The notes under the pieces are model-generated. The model made no database searches and was not told the origin of the DNA. It was given only the letters and a program-made list of their open reading frames with translations. From Lytechinus variegatus (taxonomy: Eukaryota > Echinodermata > Echinoidea > Temnopleuroida > Toxopneustidae), in the NCBI RefSeq assembly GCF_018143015.1, contig NC_054740.1, forward strand, positions 49,612,740 to 49,676,739: a DNA stretch of 64,000 nt. Direction: 5' to 3'. Of the stretch, positions 53,908 to 64,000 are shown one piece after another. How positions within the stretch are numbered: position 1 is the stretch's first letter; the number at the start of each line of letters is the position of its first letter. A program made the translations under genes and the position numbers.

Positions 53908-55502
53908 CTTAAAGCCTGTACTTCTCCTGGCCTTCTTCTATTGTATGCAATAAGGCTGGCTTCAGCGATTAGCACCACTTTCTTGTAGTTGGAGAATGAG
54001 TGATCATCAAGGTCTGCACGTCTTGCTTCATCTTTGAGATGTGTAGCAAACTTCTCAATGTCAGCGGGCAGAGGCAGAGGCACCTTCTTCCTGTGCTTCC
54101 TCTCCTGAAGCAGCACTCTCTCCAGCTTTGTTGACCATTCTATTTCCATTAACTTCAGAAAGTCCTTTGCCCTTCTTCTCCTTCCTTCATCTCCAGACTT
54201 GATGGCACTTACTAAGGTCATTGAGGCAAGCCTTTTGAGATCACTGCCTAATTTTAAGGCATGAGATGGTGTCTTCAAATTTTCTGGATCTCTCTCATCA
54301 GGACTGCATGTCAGTAGTGCTGCTTCTGCCACATCTGCAAAATGGGCGGGGACTAAGAAATCTTCCAGAAATATTCCTGTGGCTGGTCGGGCTAGTGTTC
54401 TTAAATGAAGAAGAAGCCTACTCAGAAGGCGCATGACTGCAGAAGCAGGGCAATTCTGTTGGTGGCGCGCAATGATCGTAATTCGTAACCACTCAAAGCA
54501 AGAAGGACAGGGTCCATAGTCTTCTTTGGCAAAGGAAGTTTCATCTTCATTCAATCGCCTAGACAACAGTAACTCCCCGCTTTTCTTATGCAAGACCTTT
54601 ACATTATGCATGTTGTCCCCTTTGTTTCTAAGGATTGCATTGCCAGAAGATCCTTTCACTTTTTTTTGTATTTCTTTGCTTTGTTTGTCATGGCTCATTA
54701 TCTCTACAACTTCTTGTTCATCATGATGCTGTTTTCCCAGAACATGCTGAGCAAAGTTGGATACCATTTTTTCACAGTAGGGGCAGCAATGCCTTGAATT
54801 ATATACTCTGACTTCTTCTTATGCCCATTCCAGGAGGTAGAGGACTTCCTTACTTTTGTGACATATACTGAACTATCCCGCATATCTCTTATGACTTCAT
54901 CATCAAACTTTTTCACATCCTCCGTATCAGATGTTGACAAGTCGTTTGACCCGCTGTCACTCTCAGAGATTGACTCAGAATATCTTGATGTACAATCACT
55001 GGTAGATGCTCGTGATTCGAAGCTTGTCACACTTGTCTTTCTTTTTCCCTTTTCTTGACCTTTCAACTCCAATGCTCATGTCTTCAATTCCATCCAGCTC
55101 ATCTGCATCACTACTGGGTACAATACTTGTAGTGTCAATGATCCTTCTGTGTAACTTTGACTTTTGTGGATAAATACGTTGAGATCTGTCCAAGTTGAGT
55201 TCTGCCTGCTCTCCATGAAGCATTTCCATCTTCCTCATTTGATGCTGCTCCTGCATTTCCTGCAGTTCTTGTTTTTGCTTCTTTAGTTTCTCCCAACTGA
55301 TGCGAAGACGTTCAGCCTCTTCTGCTCTAATTTGTTTCCTGATGTCTTCCAAACTTTTTGCATCTGACTCCTGGCCAAGTTTAGAGGCAGACTTTTGTTC
55401 ATGTTCGTCTTGTTGTAAACTCTGCTGTGTGATGATCATTGACATCTCCAAGCATTTCTCGTCTCTCCGTTCCAATTTAGTATTCTCCTTCTCTGTTGAA
55501 TC
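53908..55502 (-). CDS. Tyrosine recombinase gene, large exon with zinc fingers
   Basis: The exon starts after ATTTACAAAG near 55503 and reads DSTEKENTKLERRDEKCLEM, a coiled-coil-like Glu/Gln stretch (QIRAEEAERLRISWEKLKKQ) and an acidic serine stretch (SESISESDSGSNDLSTSDTE). Next is CCPYCEKMVSNFAQHV, a C2H2-like finger, then RNKGDNMHNVKVL, CPSCFEWLRITIIARHQQNC (second finger), LKLGSDLKRLASMTL, and AYNRRRPGEVQAL with the first catalytic Arg. The donor is GTAAGAA. This order matches Crypton-like recombinase proteins of invertebrates and fishes. Frame shifts near 55040 and 54820 break the reading. The product would bind DNA and cut and join it through a Tyr. It could be a mobile Crypton-type gene, a host gene of that origin, or a decayed copy. 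Confidence 0.8.
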
Positions 55503-55843
55503 CTTTGTAAATAAACAAAATATATTTATCACACAGTATGTTCAACTGGAGCTATATTACGGTCTAAGGCTTAGTTACAAAGTATCATATCAGATTAAGC
55601 ATATCAGATTTTGTTGATGAAGGCAACCTTACTATTTCACCAATATTGGTAAGCATATTAGCAAATTGCATACATAACAACCCCTTTCAATATTTCCGAT
55701 CGTATTTATAAGCAGACTGATTAGTCATAGGTGTCTGAAAGGTGTTATATTGGTTTCAGGAACCGTTTTGACACTACAGAGTTTATGGGTAATAGTCACA
55801 ATTTAGTAGTCAATGGGTTGATAAATAAAAAAGTGCCATACAG
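55503..55843. other. Intron or 5' flank of the recombinase gene
   Basis: No exon was recognised here, although the exon at 55502 starts at an acceptor and so needs an upstream exon. Confidence 0.4.
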
Positions 55844-55990
55844 CAGGGCTCCACACTAACTTTTTTTTTTACTGGTCCAACCTGATTTGGTCGGACCAGT
55901 AGATACCCAGTTTTTCATTTTTTTACTGGTCCGAACCTAAATTTTACTGGTCCACAAAAATAAAGGAAAACATAAAAAAAAAGACTTCAA
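55844..55990. mobile_element. Left end of a MITE with ACTGGTCCGACC words
   Basis: It starts CAGGGCTCCACACTAAC, a typical hAT-like end, followed by ACTGGTCCAACC, GGTCGGACCAGT, ACTGGTCCGAACC and ACTGGTCCAC. GGTCCGACC and its mirror make a palindromic word. No matching right end was found. Confidence 0.65.
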
Positions 55991-56999
55991 TTTATTTTGC
56001 CGTCTGTTATTGCAGCCGTTTATTGGTTATTCCCCCCCCCCAAAAAAAAAAGGAAACACACATGTCTTAGCGTTAAAAAGGACATCATGCAATATCATAC
56101 ATGTACATAAACATGGACCCTGGTGCACACAGAATGAGATACATATCAATCTCAACACTCGGTGTCACATCAACCCTGCATACATGCACTCAAAATGCAA
56201 AACATCAGCAGTAATAATAACTCAATACACAGTGCTAGTTATAATGAAAGAAGTAAAAATGGTCGTGATCAACTAACAAGTAACACTAACAGTAATTTTT
56301 GCTATCATGGTAAAGGTTGGCAAGTAATTCAACAGTGACAACAGCCCAATTTAACTTGCCAGTAACATCTAGAATTGAGGTTGAGTTTTAATGCAGTCTA
56401 TAGAATAGTGTACTCTACGAAACCTGTTCTAATTGTCATACATTTTTTGCAATTTGAAAACTTCTTAGAAACAGAAGTATGATTTAAAAAACTTTCAGTA
56501 CTTTGTACTAAAGATAGTCATAGTGCTTTCAACAAAGTGACTAGTGATAAATCAATAACATACATGTACACCCAAAATTATCTTGTCAGTAATTGACAAA
56601 GGAGCTTGAATTTTTAAGCAAAAACAGTTTGTAATAAGACAGCCCTGAATAAGAAACTAAATATTTTTGCAATTTGAAAACATCTTAGTCTTAGAAACAG
56701 CTAAGGCTACAAGGTAAAAAGCAGCTGCTAAATGTAAATTAAGATGGATAGTCATAGCGTATTCAACAAAGTGAGTGACAAAGTTACTGTGACTGTCTCA
56801 CAACAGCCAAACTTAAGTTATTGTTACTGACAAGGAAGCTTACACTTTTATGCACTAATGCAGTCTAGACCTGCTATAATGAACAAACATGTCATATTTT
56901 TGCAACTTGAAAGCATCTAAAAAACATTGCAAGATAAAAAGTAGCTGCAACAAATTTCAGATTCTAAATAGGCATGATTGGCATTTACAATGAACAGTC
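55991..56999. other. Unannotated stretch
   Basis: Two related phrases near 56440 and 56670 (TTTTTGCAATTTGAAAAC with TCTTAG) hint at a diverged internal repeat. No gene is recognised. Confidence 0.45.
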
Positions 57000-57007
57000 T
57001 ACACTGT

Positions 57008-57127
57008 CAGTGGCGGACCGTGACCCCGTGGAGACAAAGCATTGGGGGGGGGGGGGGCACGGCATTGTTCACAAACAATGCAGTGCCCCCCAATGCTTTG
57101 TCTCCTCCGGGTCACGGTCCGCTACTG
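57008..57127. mobile_element. 120-bp hairpin hAT-like MITE
   Basis: The ends CAGTGGCGGACCGTGACCC and GGGTCACGGTCCGCTACTG pair with one mismatch. The interior GGAGACAAAGCATTGGGGGG pairs with CCCCCCAATGCTTTGTCTCC, so nearly the whole element folds into one hairpin. The perfect 8-bp duplication is TACACTGT (57000-57007 and 57128-57135). Confidence 0.92.
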
Positions 57128-57135
57128 TACACTGT

Positions 57136-57869
57136 CCACACCCAGGCACACCACATGAACAAACCCTGTTTTGCACAATTTCCTGATATCTTATTTTATA
57201 TTGCATGTTATTTCACATAAAATTACTAAGAAATAATCTTATAAAGCCTTGTTTATAAATTTGAATCTGAAACTAACCGAATGAATGTATCTCACACATG
57301 TGGTTTGAATGTATTTGGAGTTTACAGTCTACATACTCTCAATACTGAAACATGCCCTGTAGTACATTTCCCCCAAATATGGCAAGTTAATAGTTAACAC
57401 ACCCCTAGCTGGATATAGCCTGGTTAAACTCATAAGTCATAAACTTAAGGATTTGCGATTGCACCCTAATAAAGATGACATACTTCACACACAACGACAA
57501 TGACAGTAAAACCGGACGGTATTAAGATAAAGATGGCAAGTACTAAGCCTGAGAATTGGCATAATTGACAACTGTCAATCTCCACACCCCAATACTGAAT
57601 AATGATGATACCAGCACTGCACAATGGTACCCTGTTTTACATTTTTCACTATACTTAATTATAATTTACAAAACTAATGAACTTTAGACTCTTTGTTTAT
57701 AAAAGTAAAAAATATATATCATTTTAGTTTTCACACACATTAAAAGTAAGATAAGTTTTAGTTTGAAAGTTATTCTTTGCACTCAAGTCCTGCAATACTG
57801 AGTTGTGTATTTCAAAGTCATTTTAGGTGTTACTGTTTGCGAACTTTGCGTCACTCATGGTTAAGTAAT
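57136..57869. other. Unannotated stretch
   Basis: No feature is recognised. It lies downstream of the minus-strand hAT exon and could be its 3' flank. Confidence 0.45.
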
Positions 57870-58437
57870 CTAATCCATGTAGTCGGTGCGCCGTGTTCTC
57901 TCTGACTTCCACCATACTTTGAGTGCACCGGCTGCATTGAAGTCTTTCACCTCTGGGCCATTTAACACAACAAACATCAACTTAGAGAGCATATCAACTG
58001 TCAAAGATGATCGCCAGTCGGATTTCACCCGCTTCATACAACTGAAGCCTCTTTCACAAGCCGCTGTAGAAATGGGAAGAACCAGAAGTATCTCCACAAT
58101 GTGAAGTAAGTTTGGAATCTTTGCTCGCAGCTCTTCATCCATTATAATGTCCTTCCAAGCACTCTGCTGTCTTGCTCTTGGGAGGCCAGAGATGTATAGC
58201 TTGGCCTCCTGCCACTCATACATAATGCTTTCCAACTCACACTTATGATGCTCCAGGATTGCCTTAAAATGCCGACACACAAAGTCAACTGAAGTATTTC
58301 CATACGACTCCAATTCATCAGATGTTTGGGGCCACTGGATGGTGTTCAAGATGGTAGTAGCTGCGGACACTTCGTCTTGCCTTAAACTTTCAAAGCGCTT
58401 GGTGAGGTGCCTCTGAAGTTTATTCACCACATCTGAC
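57870..58437 (-). CDS. hAT transposase-like protein, terminal exon
   Basis: The exon begins after TTATTTGTAG and reads SDVVNKLQRHLTKRFESLRQ, continuing through 188 codons to a TAG at 57870. Near the end comes LLVLPISTAACERGFSCMKR and SSLTVDMLSKLMFVVLNGPE, the hAT C-terminal dimerisation region, which follows the last catalytic Glu in the family. Then WWKSERTRRTDYMD, an ending also seen in ZNF862-like domesticated hAT proteins. The frame is fully open with a good acceptor, unlike other relics here. The remaining exons, with the BED finger and catalytic Asp residues, were not found upstream to 64 kb. It may be a domesticated gene, or a piece of a mobile element. Confidence 0.82.
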
Positions 58438-58670
58438 CTACAAATAAAGACAAAATTAATGAAAAATTATATGAGTTGACAACTAACTACTTTTACTGAA
58501 TTATCTAAGATCTGTCTATCATCATGGTCTACAAAACTGAAATTAAGCTAGAATGAATGTTTGCATGTTTTTTACAAAAAAATGGTTGGGTTAACATGAC
58601 TAAAATGAATGAAATTATAAAGTGAAAGATATTTGATATGCCATGGTGATGCAGAGGTAGTTATTATGGT
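58438..58670. other. Upstream intron of the hAT-like gene
   Basis: No feature is recognised before the target duplication of the next element. Confidence 0.4.
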
Positions 58671-58678
58671 ACTCCTAT

Positions 58679-61600
58679 CAGGGTTGGCGATTTTTTTGAT
58701 TTTTTAAAAAAAATAAAAAAAATCGGATTTATTTGATTTAAATCAGATTTTTTTTATTTAAATCAGATTTTTTTGATTTTTTTAAAAGTTCCTTTGAAAA
58801 AAAAGGGTAATTATCCCCCCTTACTCTTACAATGACATCAATATTGATGTTATACATTTCACCCCTAATATTGTTCTTAACCACATATTTTGTAATTAAA
58901 ATCCAGTAAAAATGGACAATTCAAAATAAATTTGAGGAATCATGTATCTGAACTTAATTCTATCATACATAGGCCTATGAAGGAATATTCCATAGGGAAT
59001 TCCCAGTGAGTAGAGAAAATTCCCCTCTGGGATTTTTCATTCAAATATTTAAAAAATCCAAGAGAAAAAAAATCCCTTATCAAAACTGCCAACAAACCCT
59101 TTGCCAATTACTAATAATTCAAATCAATGATTTTTTTCAATTAGTGGGCAAGTCCAAGAATTCGCGCGCGTTACGTATGGGACGTTTCAGAGGCTTTAAT
59201 GACCTGAAAAATAGTGTTAAATGACTTTGATTAGATTGAATACCCTCATGATGGTAGACATCTAGGAAAAGAATAATCATGCAAAAAATGGTGACATTTG
59301 ACCTTGACCTTGACCTTTTAGAGGGAAAAGATGGGCCGTTACGTATGGGACGCAGAAAAAAGACAATTTTTGAAACATTTTTTTCAAGTTGAGAATTCTC
59401 TAAAAGTATTTCATTTGACAACTTGTAACTTACTGTGATAAAAGTCACAATACTCTAGTATATCTAAGGCAAATTTTATGTCATAAGCGAAATCCCTCTA
59501 ATTACAGACTCTAATTAAACAAATTAATGACATGTTACGTATGGGACAGTTACGTATGGGACATTTTGTCCCCATAGAGAACGTACACAATTTTCCCCAT
59601 AATTCAAAAAATTGAAATAATTTAAAATATGGAAATAACAAAAGAGTTTCAGTCTTTTAAAATGTTCTATTGAGACATATTTGATATGACTGAAGAGGAA
59701 ATTAGCCATTTCAACATTTTTTTTCTTGTTTTTTCATGGTTTCATGAATTTCTTATGTATTTCTATTGTTTTTATTTTTTTTCATATTTTTCCATTTTCA
59801 CAAATTTTTTGTTTCACTTGCTTTCATTAATCAGTATTCATAACAAATCAGTCTTTAAAAACTAAAGAAAAGGTAAATAATCACTTTTTAGAGCACTCTT
59901 GAAATTTGTTTTTCTCCATTCACTTTGTACACAAATCTCCCCATTGACATTGTGTGTAAATGTCCCATACGTAACATGTTGTCCCATACGTAACAATTTT
60001 TTAATTAACTTTTAATTAAAAGGTGAACTCTATTTTTGAAACTTTTTTGGGTATAACATTTTCATACTTTATAAATTAGAACTTCCCAGAGATGCAACAA
60101 TACAAGTATTGTATTATGAGAAATAACTTAAAAAAACGTCCTCAAAATGTTACGTATGGGACATTCCATCGTTGGACAAGACCTAATTTGCATAATTAAT
60201 TAGATGACACCACTTTTTTTCCCCAAAAATTAATAAGATGTTAGGGGGTCCATGTCCCACCTATGACTAAATCTCACAAGTTTTCTTTTCATTTTCTATG
60301 AGTTTTTATAATTGTCCCATACGTAACGCCCATTTTACCAATTATGCAAATTAGGTGCCCCAAATTAGCATAAATATGCATATGGGCAAGTCCAAGAAAA
60401 GGTCACCCTAGAAGGCAAAATTTCATCTTTAATTTAAGAAGTTATCTTTGGTGGAGTAAGAAAGCCTAAATGTGGAATTTTAAAATTTCATTAAGAAAAA
60501 TGTGATAATATGCATATTTATGCTAATTTGGGTCACCTAATTTGCATAATTGGTAAAATGGGCGTTACGTATGGGACAATTATAAAAACTCATAGAAAAT
60601 AAAAACAAAACTTGTGAGATTTAGTCATAGGTGGGACATGGACCCCCTAACATCTTAATACTTATGAGGGAAAAAAAGTGGTGTCATCTAATTAATTATG
60701 CAAATTAGGTCTTGTCCAAGGATGGAATGTCCCATACGTAACATTTTGAGGATGTTTTTTTAAGTTATTTCTCATAATACAATACTTTTATTGTTGCATC
60801 TCTGGGAAGTTCTAATTTATAAAGTATGAAAATGTTATACCACAAAAAGTTTCAAAAATAGAGTTTACTTTTTAATTAAAAGTTAATTAAAAAATTGTTA
60901 CGTATGGGACAACATGTTACGTATGGGACATTTACACACAATGTCAATGGGGAGATTTGTGTACAAAGTGAATGGAGAAAAAACAAATTTCAAGAGTGCT
61001 CTAAACAGTGATTATTTACCTTTTCTTTAGTTTTTAAAGACTGATTTGTTATAAATACTGATTAATGAAAACAACTGAAGCGAAAAAATTTTGAAAATGG
61101 AAAAATATGAAAAAAATATAAAACAATAGAAATACATAAGAAATTCATGAAACCATGAAAAACAAGAAAAAAAAATGTTAAAATGGCTAATTTCCTTTTC
61201 AGTCATATCAAATATGTCTCAATAGAACATTTGAAAAGACAGAAACTCTTTGGTTATTTCTATATTTTAAATTATTTCAATTTTTTTAATTATGGGGAAA
61301 ATTGTGTACGTTCTCTATGGGGACAAAATGTCCCATACGTAACTGTCCCATACGTAACATGTCATTAATTTGTTTAATTAGAGTCTGTAATTAGAGGGAT
61401 TTGACTTATGACATGAAACTTGCCTTAGATATACTAGAGTATTGTGAATTCTATCACACTAAGTTACAAGTTGTCAAATGAAATACTTTCAGAGAATTCT
61501 CAACTTGAAAAAAATGTTCTAAAAATTGTCTTTTTTCTGCGTCCCATACGTAACGGCCCATCTTTTCTCTCTAAAAGGTCAAGGTCAAGGTCATATGTCA

Positions 61601-63114
61601 CCATTTTTTCCATGATTATTCTTCTCCTAGATGTCTACCATCATGAGGGTATTCAATCTAATCAAAGTCAATTAACACTATTTTTCAGGTCATTGAAGCC
61701 TCTGAAATGTCCCATACGTAACGCGCGCGAATTCTTGGACTTGCCCATATAATCAAATTTTTCTTAATGAAATTTTAAAATTCAACATTTGGGCTTTCTT
61801 ACCCCACCAAAGATAACTTCTTAAATTAAAGATGAAATTTTGCCTTCTAGGGTGACCTTTTCTTGGACTTGCCCTAGTCACAGCTTTACAATAGTCGAAA
61901 AGAGACTACAACTGTACATGTTTAGGATCTTTTTAGTTTGATAAAAAGCTCTTCTCTTGCTACAGATATAGATGCAAAACTCTCAGTTTTGGAGAACAAT
62001 ATAAGAGATAGCTTTAATAGTCAAAGGGTGACTTTACTTAACTATGTCACTGTGATTTTTTTACATTAATCTACAATTTTTATTCCCATATTCTCTACAA
62101 AAAAATCTGTTTGATCCATGAAGTATGAAAAAGAATCTACTTACTTTTAACTTAAAGGATAAAAACTGCAAAACTGCTTAAATTACAACATATGTATTAC
62201 AAAAAGAAGTATTTTATTTTAAATGAGACACAGCTTACAACTGCCAATGATTGTAACTGAAGTACCTGCATCTTAACATTTAAATGCAGTGTTAAATGTT
62301 TATTCTGAGTTTAGCAAATTGTTGTTATGGAGCTCTTTCCATTATTACATGCAGATACAAAACTTCCATTATTTGTGGCACTGAACATAAAATGGGCTGC
62401 AGTGACTTAAAAGGTTTATAAGAGAAAGCTTTTCTCAACAGTCAAATCATGACTGTACTACAATATGTTAATGCGATTTTTATAATTATGTTATTTAAAA
62501 CATCAAATGTATGATAAATGTAACAATACGAAATAAGAGGCATGTTAAATATGTTGATTACATACAGGTATCATTTTTTATTTTACATGACAGAAGTAGT
62601 TACCGTATGTGTAGGCGAAGGATCAAAACTGGAAAACTGCCAACAAACCTTTTCTCATTGACTTTTATATATTATATATCTTTTTTTTACAAATTGCTCT
62701 CTGAAAAGTCTTTGGATTATGTGAAAACTTTATGTTAAAGAAATTGACTAATAATTGAAAAAGAATCTAAAATTTCAGAAGAAAAACTCGACATAATTTA
62801 CAAAAAATGAGTACCTATTGACAACATACATCTGTATTTTTTTAAGGAATTACCTGATTTTATTAATTTGATTTTAATTTGTTTTAAGTAGATATGAATA
62901 CTCTGTTGATCTTTTGTTGATATAAAGTTAATTCAAAGTTTTTCAGCTGACTTGAAGAATTAAAACTGCATTGAACAAATACTTTGTCCATGATTTGTAC
63001 ATTTTTCAATGGAAGTGATTTAAATCAATGATTTAAAAAAAAAAAAATCATGGTGATTTAAATCGCGATTTAAATCACGATTTAAATCGAAGTGATTTAA
63101 ATCCGCCAACCCTG
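58679..63114. mobile_element. hAT-like element with GATTTAAATC ends
   Basis: It starts CAGGGTTGGCGATTTTTTTG and ends AAATCCGCCAACCCTG, flanked by a perfect 8-bp duplication ACTCCTAT (58671-58678 and 63115-63122). Both ends consist of GATTTAAATC words and derivatives, for example GATTTAAATCACGATTTAAA near 63067. The CAGGGTTGG end is shared with the 24363-26143 element. A 2.7 kb palindromic element lies inside. The outer interior (58810-59140, 61880-63000) is A+T-rich and shows no protein. Confidence 0.9.
59146..61874. mobile_element. 2.7 kb palindromic element with GTTACGTATGGGAC words
   Basis: The left end is GGGCAAGTCCAAGAATTCGC and the right end TTTTCTTGGACTTGCCC, with TAGT on both outer sides (59142-59145 and 61875-61878). 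The arms 59146-60380 and 60511-61750 are nearly perfect reverse complements. The centre 60382-60510 is repeated inverted at 61749-61874 (GGTCACCCTAGAAGGCAAAA). The 14-mer GTTACGTATGGGAC occurs 16 times, eight per arm. Mirrored open frames in the arms follow from the symmetry and are not taken as genes. Confidence 0.88.
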
Positions 63115-63154
63115 ACTCCTATTAATGGTTTTAGTTGAAATTAAATCAAATGTA

Positions 63155-63228
63155 GGGCAAGTCCAAGAATTCGCGCGCGTTACGTATGGGACATTTCAGA
63201 GGTTTAATAACCTGAAAAATAGTGTTAA
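63155..63228. mobile_element. Short fragment of the GTTACGTATGGGAC element
   Basis: GGGCAAGTCCAAGAATTCGC, then GTTACGTATGGGACATTTCA and ACCTGAAAAATAGTGTTAA, match the first 75 bases of the 59146-61874 element and stop abruptly at a different repeat. Confidence 0.85.
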
Positions 63229-63232
63229 TGAG

Positions 63233-64000
63233 CATGATCGGTTCATCACGGACGGACATTTGATAGATTTTGAAGGCTTGTAACAAATTAGGAATAAGAT
63301 GAACAAGGTTCCTTTGTGTTTTATAGTGAAGGGTAGGACATAGTATGCTGAATGATTAAAAAAGTTTGTTGCCATGGTTACCTACAAACACAGGTATCCA
63401 CTAAATGTGCCATATCACGGACGGACAAGATAGAAATGTGGTTTTTAGAATTTTTGTACATTTTTATTGTTTCTATCTAAACAGCTTTACATGGACCAAT
63501 TATTGTTAATGCACCTAACACTCGGGTATGTTAGCTTCTATGTTCAGCATATTGAATTCTTAACCAATATCAAACTTCCGAGAGAATTGCAAATATTTTC
63601 CATCACGGACGGACATCATGGACGGACATCACGGACGGACACAATTAAAATACAATGGAAGTACTCTGTAAAAAGTTCTTAGTACTTTTTTGGTAAACAA
63701 ATGCAATTGTTTTGATGATTTGTACATATTTTAATAATATTAAACAGTATTAGTTGCACAATCAAGTTGCTACAACTTCAATCAAGTTGCTGCAACTTGA
63801 TTTAAGATGTAGCAACTTGATTTCTATGCTAGACGCACAGTATAATCTAGACATACGATTGCTCTTAACACATTTCTTGTCAAAATCGAACGTAAAGAAT
63901 AAGTGATGTATAACAAAAAAAACGTAAAAAGCCATTGATATGCAGGCAGAAAGGAGCAAATTCACATGACAGTCCTTTTACTTTTAGAAGATGTTAGTAT
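63233..64000. repeat. Dispersed GTCCGTCC repeat, inverted twin of 5215-5960
   Basis: It contains TCATCACGGACGGACATTT, ATCACGGACGGACA near 63415 and 63602-63640, and AAGTTGCTACAACTT plus GTTGCTGCAACTTG near 63770. The order is the reverse of that at 5215-5960. No gene is seen. Confidence 0.8.

Noticed and set aside
54996..55617. Plus-strand frames opposite the recombinase exon
   Set aside because: They are antisense shadows of a Glu/Ser-rich coding exon and have no splice or domain support.
59137..61752. Paired open frames of about 61 and 102 codons with near-identical products in the two palindrome arms
   Set aside because: They are mirror images forced by the inverted arms, have no known domain, and include VPYVT stretches that are simply the translated 14-mer.
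5221..63965. Small proteins sharing FFTFDFDKK in two distant places
   Set aside because: The two places are inverted copies of one dispersed repeat, the starts differ and no selection on codons is visible.

Overview
The window is eukaryotic: about 65% A+T, introns with GT/AG borders, GT-repeat microsatellites and very dense transposon remains. The repeat types point to a marine deuterostome, most likely a sea urchin or other echinoderm. These include GGTCACATGACC arrays, GTCTCACC elements, GCCTCCGGAGAC elements, DIRS and CR1-like retroelements, and many non-autonomous hAT-like elements. That assignment is inference; no species marker was recognised.

One cellular gene is well supported. Three plus-strand exons (10174-10315, 20455-20531, 33221-34159) join in matching reading phases and resemble MRNIP, the MRN complex-interacting protein. 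Its first exons are not seen. Its 12.7 kb intron holds the most complex structure in the window. A piggyBac-like MITE (21082-30962) is split by a 9.2 kb DIRS retrotransposon (21375-30556). The DIRS is itself split by a hAT-like MITE carrying another piggyBac-like MITE, and by a CR1-like LINE.

The minus strand between 46 and 56 kb carries five phased exons of a tyrosine-recombinase protein with zinc fingers, of Crypton-like type, with three frameshifts. A hAT-transposase-like terminal exon lies upstream at 57870-58437. Two decayed transposase-like coding regions occupy 37.4-41.7 kb on the minus strand, one of them broken by a MITE. LINE fragments lie at 16270-18440 and 36130-37290 on the minus strand.

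Layout: 1-10 kb holds tandem repeats, two foldback hAT-like MITEs and a GGTCACATGACC array. 10-20 kb holds the first MRNIP exon seen, dispersed repeats and a LINE. 20-33 kb is the nested intron. 33-37 kb has the last MRNIP exon and a LINE. 37-42 kb has transposase relics. 42-46 kb has a nested pair of hAT-like MITEs. 46-56 kb has the recombinase gene with MITEs in its introns. 57-64 kb has the hAT exon and a 4.4 kb hAT-like element enclosing a 2.7 kb palindrome.

Nine elements show hAT-type 8-bp target-site duplications, eight of them perfect. Across unrelated families the ends carry clusters of short self-complementary motifs, different in each family. This shared design, the intron-containing recombinase gene and the palindrome with 16 identical 14-mers are the observations most worth following up.
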